From CAVVFX01 sp963747535 (GTDB lineage Bacteria; Acidobacteriota; Terriglobia; Bryobacterales; Bryobacteraceae): a DNA stretch of 64,000 bases. The notes under the pieces are model-generated. The model worked only from the letters and a program-made list of their open reading frames with translations, ran no database searches and was not told the origin of the DNA. The stretch is from NCBI GenBank assembly GCA_963747535.1, contig CAVVFX010000020.1:186001-250000 (forward strand), written 5' to 3'. Below, in pieces: positions 46,530 through 54,017 of the stretch (positions are counted from its first letter, which is position 1; each line of letters starts with the position of its first letter). The position numbers were made by a program, and so were the translations under genes.

Positions 46530-46769
46530 TTACCGAAGCTGGCCAGTACGCTTGGCAATGGTGAGCAAGGCACGTAGAGCATCGTTAACTGCCCCTGAGT
46601 CTGGAAACGCTGCGGCGATCTCGGGATCGAGCAGCACCACATTGTTTTCACGGCGATACCGTTCGACGTACTTGCCGCGGATACCGCCGGAAAAATCGTA
46701 GTTCGGCCTCATTCGGTTGGTGGCCGATTTAGAGCTTCTCTTCCTGATAGATTCGTCTTTCATGTCCAT
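46530..46769 (-). CDS. Antitoxin partner of BrnT-type toxin
   Basis: A 79-residue small protein downstream of and overlapping the BrnT-like gene by ~40 bases (an ATG at 46763 would shorten it by two residues). It has a basic N-terminus, then MRPNYDFSGGIRGKYVERYR, a motif common to antitoxins paired with BrnT-like and related toxins, and ends DALRALLTIAKRTGQLR, a helix likely used for dimerisation or DNA binding. In type II modules of this kind the antitoxin gene follows the toxin and represses the operon. Partner function is inferred from position. Confidence 0.7.
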   Translation of the reverse strand: MDMKDESIRKRSSKSATNRMRPNYDFSGGIRGKYVERYRRENNVVLLDPEIAAAFPDSGAVNDALRALLTIAKRTGQLR

Positions 46770-47004
46770 TCGCTTCGCGCGCGCTGATCAATCGGATTCT
46801 ATTTCCTCTATCAGTATGAACCACAACCAGTAACCTATGCGCGTGTGACGTTCCAAGGGTTATGCATCGGTCCTCATCGAACCCGTGGTCCGGATCGCTG
46901 ATCGTGACAGAAAGCGGATCGCCGAAAACGGTTGACGTCTCCGCGAATTCCACGCCATGTTTCCTCTGGTTCGAATAATCTTTCTTCGGGTCCCACTCAA
47001 ACAT
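46729..47004 (-). CDS. BrnT-family ribonuclease toxin
   Basis: A 91-residue BrnT-like toxin of a type II toxin-antitoxin system, expected to cleave RNA and arrest growth until neutralised. It begins MFEWDPKKDYSNQRKHGVEF, the family's strongest signature, followed by AETSTVFGDPLSVTISDPDH, RCITLGTSHAHRLLVVVHT and IRLISAREANGHERRIYQE, holding the usual His and Arg active-site candidates. Antitoxin gene overlaps its 3' end. The pair sits between the rpoC terminator and a broken rpoC copy. Confidence 0.87.
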   Translation of the reverse strand: MFEWDPKKDYSNQRKHGVEFAETSTVFGDPLSVTISDPDHGFDEDRCITLGTSHAHRLLVVVHTDRGNRIRLISAREANGHERRIYQEEKL

Positions 47005-47053
47005 CGCGCCGTCGCTATGAATCAGTGTATCCCGCGAGATCGGCCCGCTCTCC

Positions 47054-47152
47054 GCCGCGCGTCGTCGAGCTGTTCGAGCCCCGCAAGCCTCGCGAGTCGG
47101 CGATCATCTCGGAGATCAACGGCGTGGTGAAAATACGGCGAAGTCAGCAAGG
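47054..47152 (+). pseudogene. Broken copy of an internal rpoC segment
   Basis: Matches rpoC 45396-45494 almost base for base for ~95 bases (coding for RVVELFEARKPRESAIISEI and following). Differences include GAG for GAA, CCC for GCC, one inserted A after GGTGAAA, and loss of similarity after AGCAAGGG. It is followed by a terminator resembling the rpoC one, but the ~740 bases of rpoC that should lie between are missing. It cannot encode a working protein. Confidence 0.85.
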
Positions 47153-47164
47153 GCAGCACGGAAC

Positions 47165-47192
47165 GGGTGGCCCGAAAAGGTCCGCCCTTTTT
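47165..47192 (+). terminator. Decayed copy of the rpoC terminator
   Basis: GGGTGGCC-CGAAAA-GGTCCGCCC followed by five T's. It resembles the terminator at 46252-46281 in loop, right arm and T-run, and lies just after the broken rpoC segment. Confidence 0.7.
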
Positions 47193-47273
47193 GTGGCCAC
47201 GGGGGCATAAATAAAGGATAAAGTGGCTTAGCTTGTGCATTCCTAGCCAGGCATAAAGGAAATTTTAAGTGGC

Positions 47274-47669
47274 TTCTTCCGAAAATATCGCGCAACGCCG
47301 GTGCGAGAAGGGTGGCAAGTTACCTCAAATCTTGGACTTATCTGCGTTCATCTGTGTTCATCCCTGCGGCCCTCGGCTTTTCTCTTTTACGTCCGTACAA
47401 CTCGCGCAAGCTGTGTTCAGCCAAAATTTTCATTTCCTGGGGTGAACGCGCTTTGGCGGTCAAGGCTTTCGTTCTTCCGAAAATATCGCGCAACGCCGGT
47501 GCGAGAAGGGTGGCAAGTTACCTCAAATCTTGGACTTATCTGCGTTCATCTGTGTTCATCCCTGCGGCCCTCGGCTTTTCTCTTTTACGTCCGTACAACT
47601 CGCGCAAGCTGTGTTCAGCCCCAATTTTCATTTCCTGGGGTGAACGCGCTTTGGCGGTCAAGGCTTTCG
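47274..47669. repeat. 198-bp tandem duplication
   Basis: Two head-to-tail copies (47274-47471, 47472-47669) that differ at about two positions (CCAAAATTTTC versus CCCCAATTTTC). Each contains TTATCTGCGTTCATCTGTGT, a phrase resembling dispersed repeats seen in other bacteria. Because 198 is divisible by three an open frame runs through both (47312-47839), but nothing suggests that it is a gene. Confidence 0.9.
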
Positions 47670-48030
47670 TTCGTGCACTTTCATTATCATTTTCCTGGGA
47701 GGGCCGCAGCATCGCTGTGCGGAAATCGATCCGCCCACGGTCCCGAGCCGCAGCAGATTTAAGGGCCGCGGCTTCGGGCTACACGTTTGGCAAGATGTCA
47801 AAGAACTTTTCCCGCATCAGGAACGAGCGCAGAGCGTGATCGTTCACGCGCGGAGTACCCTTCATTACATCAGACGACTTGCCCGAAATAACCGGTTAGT
47901 GCTGGTAAGTGGTTTCGCTGGCAGGCGATGCGACTCACAAACCGGCGTGACTACGCGTTCGCGCGAGGATTAGCGCACCCCTAGGCGCGAGGGGGACTCG
48001 AAACGTCGCGAACCATGTCAAGATCAGTCG
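47670..48030. other. 361-base spacer after the tandem repeat
   Basis: Nothing recognised on either strand; no start sites with ribosome binding sequences and no strong hairpins. It precedes the 3' end of the MazF/PemK-like gene. Confidence 0.4.
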
Positions 48031-48351
48031 TCAATCCGTCGTGAGGCCCAACCAATTCCGCAGGCCAGCCGTGACTGGCGCCATTTGGTCTGGCGTGAGT
48101 ACGCCAATCTTGCGGATTGCCCAGGGCTTCGGTTGTGTCGATATACCTTGGACCAGGAAGGCGCCCGGCTGAAGGAACGGGACACGCACGGAGATTTCAA
48201 TGGGTGACCCGCGAAGCTGGGTCGAGTGGGGGACGACGGTGACAACGGCGCGATCAAAATCACCGTAAGCAACACTCACAACCAATACGGGACGGGTTTT
48301 CGTCGCCATCCCGAGGTCGAACAGCCACACCTCACCCGGTGTGGGCTGCAT
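48031..48351 (-). CDS. MazF/PemK-family endoribonuclease toxin
   Basis: A 106-residue toxin from ATG 48351, where MQPTPGEVWLFDLGMATKTR opens the PemK/MazF fold (PGEVW is the family start). It continues PVLVVSVAYGDFDRAVVTVV and PHSTQLRGSPIEISVR, with the conserved Thr/Ser and Arg region, and ends LTPDQMAPVTAGLRNWLGL. Its family cleaves mRNA at short motifs. The gene overlaps the upstream antitoxin gene by 20 bases. A longer frame to 48507 is antisense-like filler and rejected as the start. Confidence 0.87.
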   Translation of the reverse strand: MQPTPGEVWLFDLGMATKTRPVLVVSVAYGDFDRAVVTVVPHSTQLRGSPIEISVRVPFLQPGAFLVQGISTQPKPWAIRKIGVLTPDQMAPVTAGLRNWLGLTTD

Positions 48352-48535
48352 TCTCTTCCTGGTCGAGGAGAGCGAAAATCGCCCTGCCCGCTTCGCCAAT
48401 CTCCTCGCCGGCGAGTGTGCCGGAGTCAAAGGGCAACTCGCGGGTTCGCCGCATGATTTCCACGACGAATGCCTGCTTGTCGTCAGACGGCAGCGCCTCA
48501 AAGGCATCCAAGAGCTGGACGGTCTGCTCGCTCAT
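48332..48535 (-). CDS. Antitoxin of the MazF/PemK-like pair
   Basis: A 67-residue acidic protein (MSEQTVQLLDAFEALPSDDK ... FVVEIMRRTRELPF) immediately before and overlapping the toxin gene, the normal antitoxin-toxin order for this family. LDAFEALPSDDKQAFVVEIM resembles antitoxins that accompany plant- or soil-bacterial MazF homologues. The role is inferred from size, position and overlap; no clear DNA-binding fold is visible. Confidence 0.7.
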   Translation of the reverse strand: MSEQTVQLLDAFEALPSDDKQAFVVEIMRRTRELPFDSGTLAGEEIGEAGRAIFALLDQEENAAHTG

Positions 48536-48592
48536 ATTCTAAAGGTAGCTGGTTTTGCGGCAAGTCCTGGGCGAAACTGGCGAGGTTCTGGC

Positions 48593-48632
48593 GACCCGGG
48601 GGTCGCATGCGGACGAGGGCGTCCGCCCCACA
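48593..48632 (+). repeat. GGGCGTCCGCCCCAC dispersed repeat, copy 1
   Basis: A nested hairpin element: outer GACCC...GGGTC, then GCGGACG (48609-48615) and CGTCCGC (48620-48626) around AGGG, ending CCCCACA. The same arrangement, with the loop TGGG, occurs at 63582-63622. Confidence 0.75.
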
Positions 48633-48653
48633 CTTGTGGAGCTGTTTCTGGAG

Positions 48654-48674
48654 AGCGGCTAACCGCGGGGCAGG
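48654..48674 (+). repeat. AGCSGCTAACCGCG dispersed repeat, copy 2
   Basis: AGCGGCTAACCGCGGGGCAGG, preceded by TTTCTGGAG, which also flanks the copy at 52381-52401 on its other side. See also 17088-17108. Confidence 0.6.
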
Positions 48675-48901
48675 CTGCGGTCCCATGTTTGGAACCTGCG
48701 CCCTTGCCGCCGCGAGCGAGGTTTGGCCGCAGTTTCTGGAGGGTAGAAAGAGGCTATCCGGAACCACGACAGCATTCAGGCCAGTGAACTGATCCGAGAT
48801 GAGTTGTAATAGGTGAAGCCATGATTGTAGCCGAAGTACGCCGTAACAGAGGCTGCTTTCGAGCGCGGGCCGGTCGGAGGTCAGTTCAGGATCGCAAGAA
48901 G

Positions 48902-50023
48902 CTAACGGCTGAAGATTCGCAAAGCGGTTCCGCGATAGACGGCTTCGAGTACTGCGTCGGGGAGCTCCAGCCCGTATAACCGCCAACCGGCCGGACCGGG
49001 CATATATTCATCGGAGCTCTCAAGCAGGCGCCACCATGAGCGGTACAGTCCGAGGGTCGGGGTTCCGTCGGTTCCGAACAGGAGCCGATCTTTGTACTTG
49101 GTGATGAATTTCGCGGCCGTACGCGGTTCGCGGCCGATTTCGTAATTCCGCCCCGAAATATCGAGGTAAAGATTTGGAAAGCGATCCATGGCTTTGGTCA
49201 ATTCGGCGAGATCGTTGCCCTGGTTCGAAAAGTGACAGGCGATGAAGAGGGTATCGGGGTGGCGCGCCAGCAGGTGGTCCCGCCGCACCATGAGTTCCGC
49301 GTATGGCGCGCCATTCTTTCCGTACTGGTTGAAAATCTGAGAGCGCGGCAGCCGTTCCTGGTGATTGTCGGGTGGGCGATAGGCGGAAGGGTGATCGGCT
49401 ACATGGAGGTTCACCGGTATTTTGAGCTCGGCGCATTTCTTCCAGAACAGATCCAGCCGAGGATCGTCAAGATGCATGCGGCGCTCAGCCGGAATGGCGG
49501 AGGAGTCCCGGTAAGCCGCATCCATCCCACCCATGATGCCGAAGCCTTTATCCGATAGCTCACCCACGCCGCGGGCGCCCTTACGATAGCAACGCTCCAG
49601 TTCGGCAGCGGCGCGTTGCGGATAGTCCGGATTGTCGATATCGCGAGTGTCCAGACCGCACCAAAGCTGGAAACGGTCAGGAGAGACCTTCCGGTAAAGC
49701 TGAGCTAACCGATCGAACTCAGTGCCGGTGGCTTCGGTGAGCACAATCAGCTTCTCCACCCCCACCGCGTCCATGACCTTCATCCAGGCTGCAAGCGACT
49801 CGGCTGTGTCGCCGCCGCTCAGGCTCGTTCCACTCCTGCCGATGTGTATGTGCACATCTATCGCCGGGTAGCGAGCCTTGGGAATGTCGGTGACCGGAAC
49901 CACGAGCGATGAATCGGGAGTCCAATCCTTGAGCAGGACAGAATCCATCGCACTCTTTGCCGGCTGCGCATGCAAGCCTGTCGCGCCGATTACCAAAACG
50001 AGCAAACACGGGGTAGTCCGCAT
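48902..50023 (-). CDS. Secreted TIM-barrel amidohydrolase (Amidohydro_2 type)
   Basis: A 373-residue exported metal-dependent hydrolase. Signal peptide MRTTPCLLVLVIGATGLHAQ. The metal-binding start of the barrel is AIDVHIHIGRSG (H-x-H), further ligands are in PVNLHVADHPSAY and FIACHFSNQG, and the Asp lies in RLLFGTDGTPT. This order is that of the amidohydrolase_2/ACMSD group, which contains decarboxylases and hydrolases. The substrate is unknown. ATG 50023; it is followed only by repeats, so probably single-gene. Confidence 0.86.
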   Translation of the reverse strand: MRTTPCLLVLVIGATGLHAQPAKSAMDSVLLKDWTPDSSLVVPVTDIPKARYPAIDVHIHIGRSGTSLSGGDTAESLAAWMKVMDAVGVEKLIVLTEATGTEFDRLAQLYRKVSPDRFQLWCGLDTRDIDNPDYPQRAAAELERCYRKGARGVGELSDKGFGIMGGMDAAYRDSSAIPAERRMHLDDPRLDLFWKKCAELKIPVNLHVADHPSAYRPPDNHQERLPRSQIFNQYGKNGAPYAELMVRRDHLLARHPDTLFIACHFSNQGNDLAELTKAMDRFPNLYLDISGRNYEIGREPRTAAKFITKYKDRLLFGTDGTPTLGLYRSWWRLLESSDEYMPGPAGWRLYGLELPDAVLEAVYRGTALRIFSR

Positions 50024-50316
50024 GATGATTTCTCATTCAAGAGTTTCGCTAAGGGCTGGACTCACTGTCAACCGAACCAAACTTTGGAGCTGGGGCTTGC
50101 CTGCGGACAGAAGTACACACCCCCGCAGCTTTTCTGAAACGCGTTTTCGGGGTGTTTCGCGCTGGTCGACGTCCACGCAGGTTCGAGATGCCGCATAGGA
50201 TAGCAGCCTGTGGCAGAATTCTCTCCAGCGCGCGAGAGCAGGCGAAAACGCCTACTCCACGATGAAGCGCTTCCGCGCGGGATCGACGGCGAACGGAAGA
50301 CCGGGTGGCGAATGGA

Positions 50317-52332
50317 TCAGTTGTGGACGGAGATCATATTCGCAGTAGCCTGCGTTGACACCCCATTGACGGTCGCCAGTACTGCGGCGTCCCCATTGTT
50401 GATGCTGGAGGGTACCTGTACGTTGATCTGCACGAGGCCCGCGCCAACGACTCCCGCGAAATCGACCGTAGCGGGCTGTCCGCCGATCGTCACGGTGACG
50501 GGATTCGCCAGCGTGCTGGTACCGGTAAACACCTGTCCAGCGGGAACCGGCGGACTAGCCGGACCGAAACCCGTTCCCCACAGCGTGATCACTTCACCGG
50601 GCTTGGCGGGCGTGGCGCCGGCGTACCCGCCGACATAGCTACCATCGGCATGCTGCGCCGCAAGGTAAGGTGTTGTGGCAAGGAAGAGCCCGGGCGCGAA
50701 TTGGGCATAATTCGCTGTGAACGAAGCGCTCGCGCCACCGGCTGTGGTTGAAACCACCACTTGAACAGGTCCGACGGCAGTATCGTCCGGCAGTTGGATG
50801 TTCACCTGGGTAGGAGAAATAAACTCGACGTAGGCGTGCTTTCCGTTCACGGTGACGCTGGTTCCGTCCAGACTGGTCGGAAACGCGCCGTTCACGATCT
50901 CGGTCGCGGTATTCCACTGCCTGGAATCCCCCGCCGGCGCCAGATTGACTCCGAACACGGCTGCCCAGGAGCCGGTCGTGATGGGTGCTCCAGAAGTGAA
51001 ACCGGCGCCATTGACGATAGCAGAAATCGCAGGCGTATTACCTGGCCCGATTGACAGAGCCGCAGTGACCGTAGGGCTGGGCGAGACGCCGCTCGCGTTA
51101 AAGGTGATGAGGCAGGAATGATTACCGGGCGTAGCCGTGGCGGAATTGACGGACGCGGTGACAGTGGTCGGAGTGGAACCCGAAGTGGGAGATAAGGTCA
51201 GCCAGAGGCAGTCTGAACCAAGCGTGGACGTGAACGCCAGGCCGGAGGCGGGACTGGCACTGTTAAGGGAAATGCTCTGAGCAGCCGGCACCGTGCCGCC
51301 AACAATATAAGAGCCGAAAGACAGGCTCGCGGGTGAGGCCAAAAGCGTTGGAGGAGCCGCAGGAACGATGGCGCCGCTGAACGCTTGTGACGCGGATTGC
51401 GCTTGCGCGCTGGTATCGCTGACGCCGATGGTGAAGCTATAGGGGCCGGCGGTCGCGGGTGTGCCGGAGACCTGGATTGTCTTTCCAGTGCCGGAACTCA
51501 GCGCTATCCCGGCAGGGAGAGAGCCCGTGCTGATCCGCCAGAGGTAAGAGTTGTTCCCGCCGGAAGCGGTGCACGTGGTTGAGTAAGCAACCCCTACTTG
51601 CGCAGGACCGGCCGTCGGGACACAGTTCAAAGTAAGCTGCGAATACACGGTCAAATTCACCGGCACATTCTGAGGGATGCATGGAACGCCACCGGCGCAC
51701 TGAACCAGCAGGCTGCCCTGATACGGCGTCGAGGATGCGTTGAGGCCCATGGAATTCACGGTCACGGAAAATGGACTGGGCGCCAGCACGTCTGCATCCG
51801 CTGTGAGCCAGGCGCCGCTGGTTACTGTGATCGTGACGTTGGTATTGCCGTTAATCTGCGCCACATTCGAGAAGATTTGCTGCGTGCCCGCTAGTACGGA
51901 CAGGGAGATGGGATTCGGAATCACCACGATCGAGGTTCCGGATACGTTGAGAGTCACGCTCAACGGAACGTTGACCCCGTTTCCTTGAGGCGTTATATTC
52001 GCCACGTAGCCAGTGCCTGAACTGGGTTTGAGGTTTGCCGGGTTAGCCGTGACCGTAATGGTTACGGTGCTGCCGGGCGCGAGACCCGTTCCGCGGGCGG
52101 GGCTGGCGGTGAGCCAGGGCGCCGTGGAATCGACGGCAATTACCCAGTCCGTAGCGCCCGTGCCATTGTTCAGCAGCGTAACAGTCTGCGTAACTGCCGA
52201 ACCACCCGAATTGCCGGAAAACGTTAGGCTGCTCGGGCTGAAGTACAGAGCTGCTCCGGCCGCTTGCAGCGATTGCCCGCAAAAGGTAATAGCAAAAAGT
52301 GAGGGTAGTAAAATGCCGGGTCGTAGCAACAT
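50317..52332 (-). CDS. Secreted Ig-like repeat protein with Solibacter-type C-terminal domain
   Basis: A 671-residue exported protein. After the signal peptide (IAFA-type start GILLPSLFAITFCGQSLQA) come repeated Ig-like/BACON-like units, each with a variant of SFGSYIVGG, VTLLNNGTG and WLTASPARG. A Put-Ig-type segment (GVAYSTTCTASGGNNSYLWR) is in the middle. Residues ~430-670 (GSWAAVFGVNLAPAG, TSLDGTSVTVNGKHAYVEFI, GEVITLWGTGFGPASPPVPA, VGAGLVQINVQVPSSI) match the domain called 'Solibacter uncharacterized C-terminal domain'. Likely a surface or extracellular protein; no enzymatic motif was seen. GGAG lies seven bases before ATG 52332. Confidence 0.8.
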   Translation of the reverse strand: MLLRPGILLPSLFAITFCGQSLQAAGAALYFSPSSLTFSGNSGGSAVTQTVTLLNNGTGATDWVIAVDSTAPWLTASPARGTGLAPGSTVTITVTANPANLKPSSGTGYVANITPQGNGVNVPLSVTLNVSGTSIVVIPNPISLSVLAGTQQIFSNVAQINGNTNVTITVTSGAWLTADADVLAPSPFSVTVNSMGLNASSTPYQGSLLVQCAGGVPCIPQNVPVNLTVYSQLTLNCVPTAGPAQVGVAYSTTCTASGGNNSYLWRISTGSLPAGIALSSGTGKTIQVSGTPATAGPYSFTIGVSDTSAQAQSASQAFSGAIVPAAPPTLLASPASLSFGSYIVGGTVPAAQSISLNSASPASGLAFTSTLGSDCLWLTLSPTSGSTPTTVTASVNSATATPGNHSCLITFNASGVSPSPTVTAALSIGPGNTPAISAIVNGAGFTSGAPITTGSWAAVFGVNLAPAGDSRQWNTATEIVNGAFPTSLDGTSVTVNGKHAYVEFISPTQVNIQLPDDTAVGPVQVVVSTTAGGASASFTANYAQFAPGLFLATTPYLAAQHADGSYVGGYAGATPAKPGEVITLWGTGFGPASPPVPAGQVFTGTSTLANPVTVTIGGQPATVDFAGVVGAGLVQINVQVPSSINNGDAAVLATVNGVSTQATANMISVHN

Positions 52333-52677
52333 GGGGTATCTCCGATACGGGTTCGCTATCGTAATATAGCATTCGACATCAGCCGCTAACCGCGAGGCAG
52401 GCCGCGGTTTCTGGAGAGGATTGGATAATTCCTCAGGTTTCTCAGGCCCGCTCCAGGCGAGGACAAAGGATCGACAGAACCGCTGGCTTGCTTTACGCGC
52501 GCGGCTCAGAGATGCAGTTCGACAACTCAGTACACCCTTTCATACATCCGGCCTCGTATTCTCGCAGTGAAACGCACCGACTCCCTATCGGTCGCGGCTC
52601 CGTAACCGAACACTTCCGTTTTGCGCGGACTCCCGGCCGATCCCGTCCAAAATGCAATATCATAGTTCCTGATCCAG
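52333..52677. other. 345-base spacer between divergent genes
   Basis: Holds the 5' regions of two divergent genes. A dispersed repeat lies at 52381-52401. No clear promoter for the amidohydrolase is seen, and small frames on both strands have no family resemblance. Confidence 0.5.
52381..52401 (+). repeat. AGCSGCTAACCGCG dispersed repeat, copy 3
   Basis: AGCCGCTAACCGCGAGGCAGG followed by CCGCGGTTTCTGGAG. Related copies at 17088-17108 (minus) and 48654-48674 (plus). Confidence 0.6.
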
Positions 52678-54009
52678 ATGACTCTTCGCTCTTTCCTCAT
52701 CTTCGCCGCGTCCTTCGCAGTCGTGGGCGCGCCCTTATTGGCCGAGACCAAAGTCCTCACCAACTTCACACTCATCGATGGCACCGGCCGCGAGGCCGCG
52801 CCCAATTCCGCGATGATTATTACCGACGGCCGGATCACCTGGGTGGGACCGGCGTCTACGTTGAAAAAGCCGCCAGCGGCTACAACCACCGATCTGACGG
52901 GCAAGTTTGTGATGCCCGGCATCATGAACATGCACGGCCATCTCGGCAATGTGGTGGACTTCGTTCAGGACCCCAAAAACTTCACCCGCGAAAATGCCGA
53001 GAAGCAGCTCAAACAGTATGCGCGCTTCGGTGTCACGAGTATGATCAGCATGGGCAGCGATCAGCCGCTGGTCTTCGATATCCGACGGGAACAGCGCGCC
53101 GGACGCCCGCACGAAGCCCGCGTCTTCACCGCCTACAAAGGCTTTACCGGAGTCGGAGGCTATCCAACCACCGCGCCGGGAATGAAAGGCGTCCCGTTCG
53201 AGGTATCGACGGACGCGCAAATCGATGCCGATGTGAAGCAACTGGCCGGCTTGAAAGTCGACCTGGTAAAGGTCTGGGTTGACGATCACCTTGGCAAAGA
53301 CAAGAAAATCCCGCTGGACCTGGTAAAGCACATCATCGCCGACGCGCACCAGTACCACCTGAAGACAGCGGCGCACATCTTCTATCTCGAGGATGCCAGG
53401 ACGCTCATTAATAGCGGCCTGGACGCCCTGGCGCACAGCGTTCGCGACAAGCCGGTGGACGCTGACTTTGTCGCGCAAATGAAACGCGGAGGCGTCTATC
53501 AGATTCCCACGCTTTCCCGCGAGGCTTCGATGTTTGTCTACGGAAGCTATTCCAAAATGCTCGACGATCCGCTGTTTGCCATGGCTGTCTCTCCCGCGAT
53601 GCTGAAGACGCTCAAGTCGCCGGAGTATCAGAAGAAGTCCGCCGCAGATCCTGACTTCAAAGAATATCCGCAATTCCTGAAGACGGCGCAGGCCAATCTG
53701 AAAAAGCTGCATGATGCCGGAGTCAAGATCGCTTTTGGCACCGACACCGGCGTGCCGCTACGCATCCCCGGCTATTTCGAGCACTGGGAAATGCAGCTTA
53801 TGTCCGAAGCGGGAATTCCCAATCGCGACATCATTGTCTCGGCCAGCCGGACCGCGGCGGAGTTTCTAAATGTGTCGCAAGATCTGGGTACGCTCGAAAA
53901 GGGCAAATGGGCCGATCTGATCGTACTGACCCGGAATCCGCTGGATGACATTAAGAATACGCGAACGATCGAGTCCGTGATGATCGCGGGCAATACGATC
54001 GCGCGCTGA
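52678..54009 (+). CDS. Secreted imidazolonepropionase-like amidohydrolase
   Basis: A 443-residue exported amidohydrolase of the imidazolonepropionase/prolidase-like group. Signal peptide SFLIFAASFAVVGAPLLAE. The small beta-domain (LIDGTGREAAPNSAMIITDG) precedes the barrel, whose metal motif is GIMNMHGHLGN (H-x-H). Further ligands are in KTAAHIFYLEDA, DALAHSVRD and the Asp of KIAFGTDTGVPLR; the C-terminal closing strand is GKWADLIVLTRNPLDDI. No carboxylated Lys is obvious in the usual 'K' position. Acidobacteriota encode many such paralogues and the substrate is not predictable. It converges on the isocitrate dehydrogenase gene with eight bases between. Confidence 0.86.
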   Translation: MTLRSFLIFAASFAVVGAPLLAETKVLTNFTLIDGTGREAAPNSAMIITDGRITWVGPASTLKKPPAATTTDLTGKFVMPGIMNMHGHLGNVVDFVQDPKNFTRENAEKQLKQYARFGVTSMISMGSDQPLVFDIRREQRAGRPHEARVFTAYKGFTGVGGYPTTAPGMKGVPFEVSTDAQIDADVKQLAGLKVDLVKVWVDDHLGKDKKIPLDLVKHIIADAHQYHLKTAAHIFYLEDARTLINSGLDALAHSVRDKPVDADFVAQMKRGGVYQIPTLSREASMFVYGSYSKMLDDPLFAMAVSPAMLKTLKSPEYQKKSAADPDFKEYPQFLKTAQANLKKLHDAGVKIAFGTDTGVPLRIPGYFEHWEMQLMSEAGIPNRDIIVSASRTAAEFLNVSQDLGTLEKGKWADLIVLTRNPLDDIKNTRTIESVMIAGNTIAR

Positions 54010-54017
54010 TGGTCGGC

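Larger units (their letters stand above)
48536..48901. other. 366-base spacer rich in dispersed repeats
   Basis: No gene is supported. It contains a GGGCGTCCGCCCCAC-type repeat (48593-48632) and an AGCSGCTAACCGCG repeat (48654-48674), both found elsewhere in the window. The spacer separates the MazF-like module from a convergently placed amidohydrolase. Confidence 0.6.

Noticed and set aside
47312..47839. Open frame across the 198-bp tandem repeat with a repeated 66-residue unit
   Set aside because: The repeat length is a multiple of three by chance; the sequence is intergenic-repeat-like, has no ribosome binding site and no known domain.
48352..48507. N-terminal extension of the MazF/PemK-like toxin
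   Set aside because: It overlaps the antitoxin in another frame; the family starts at PGEVW right after ATG 48351.
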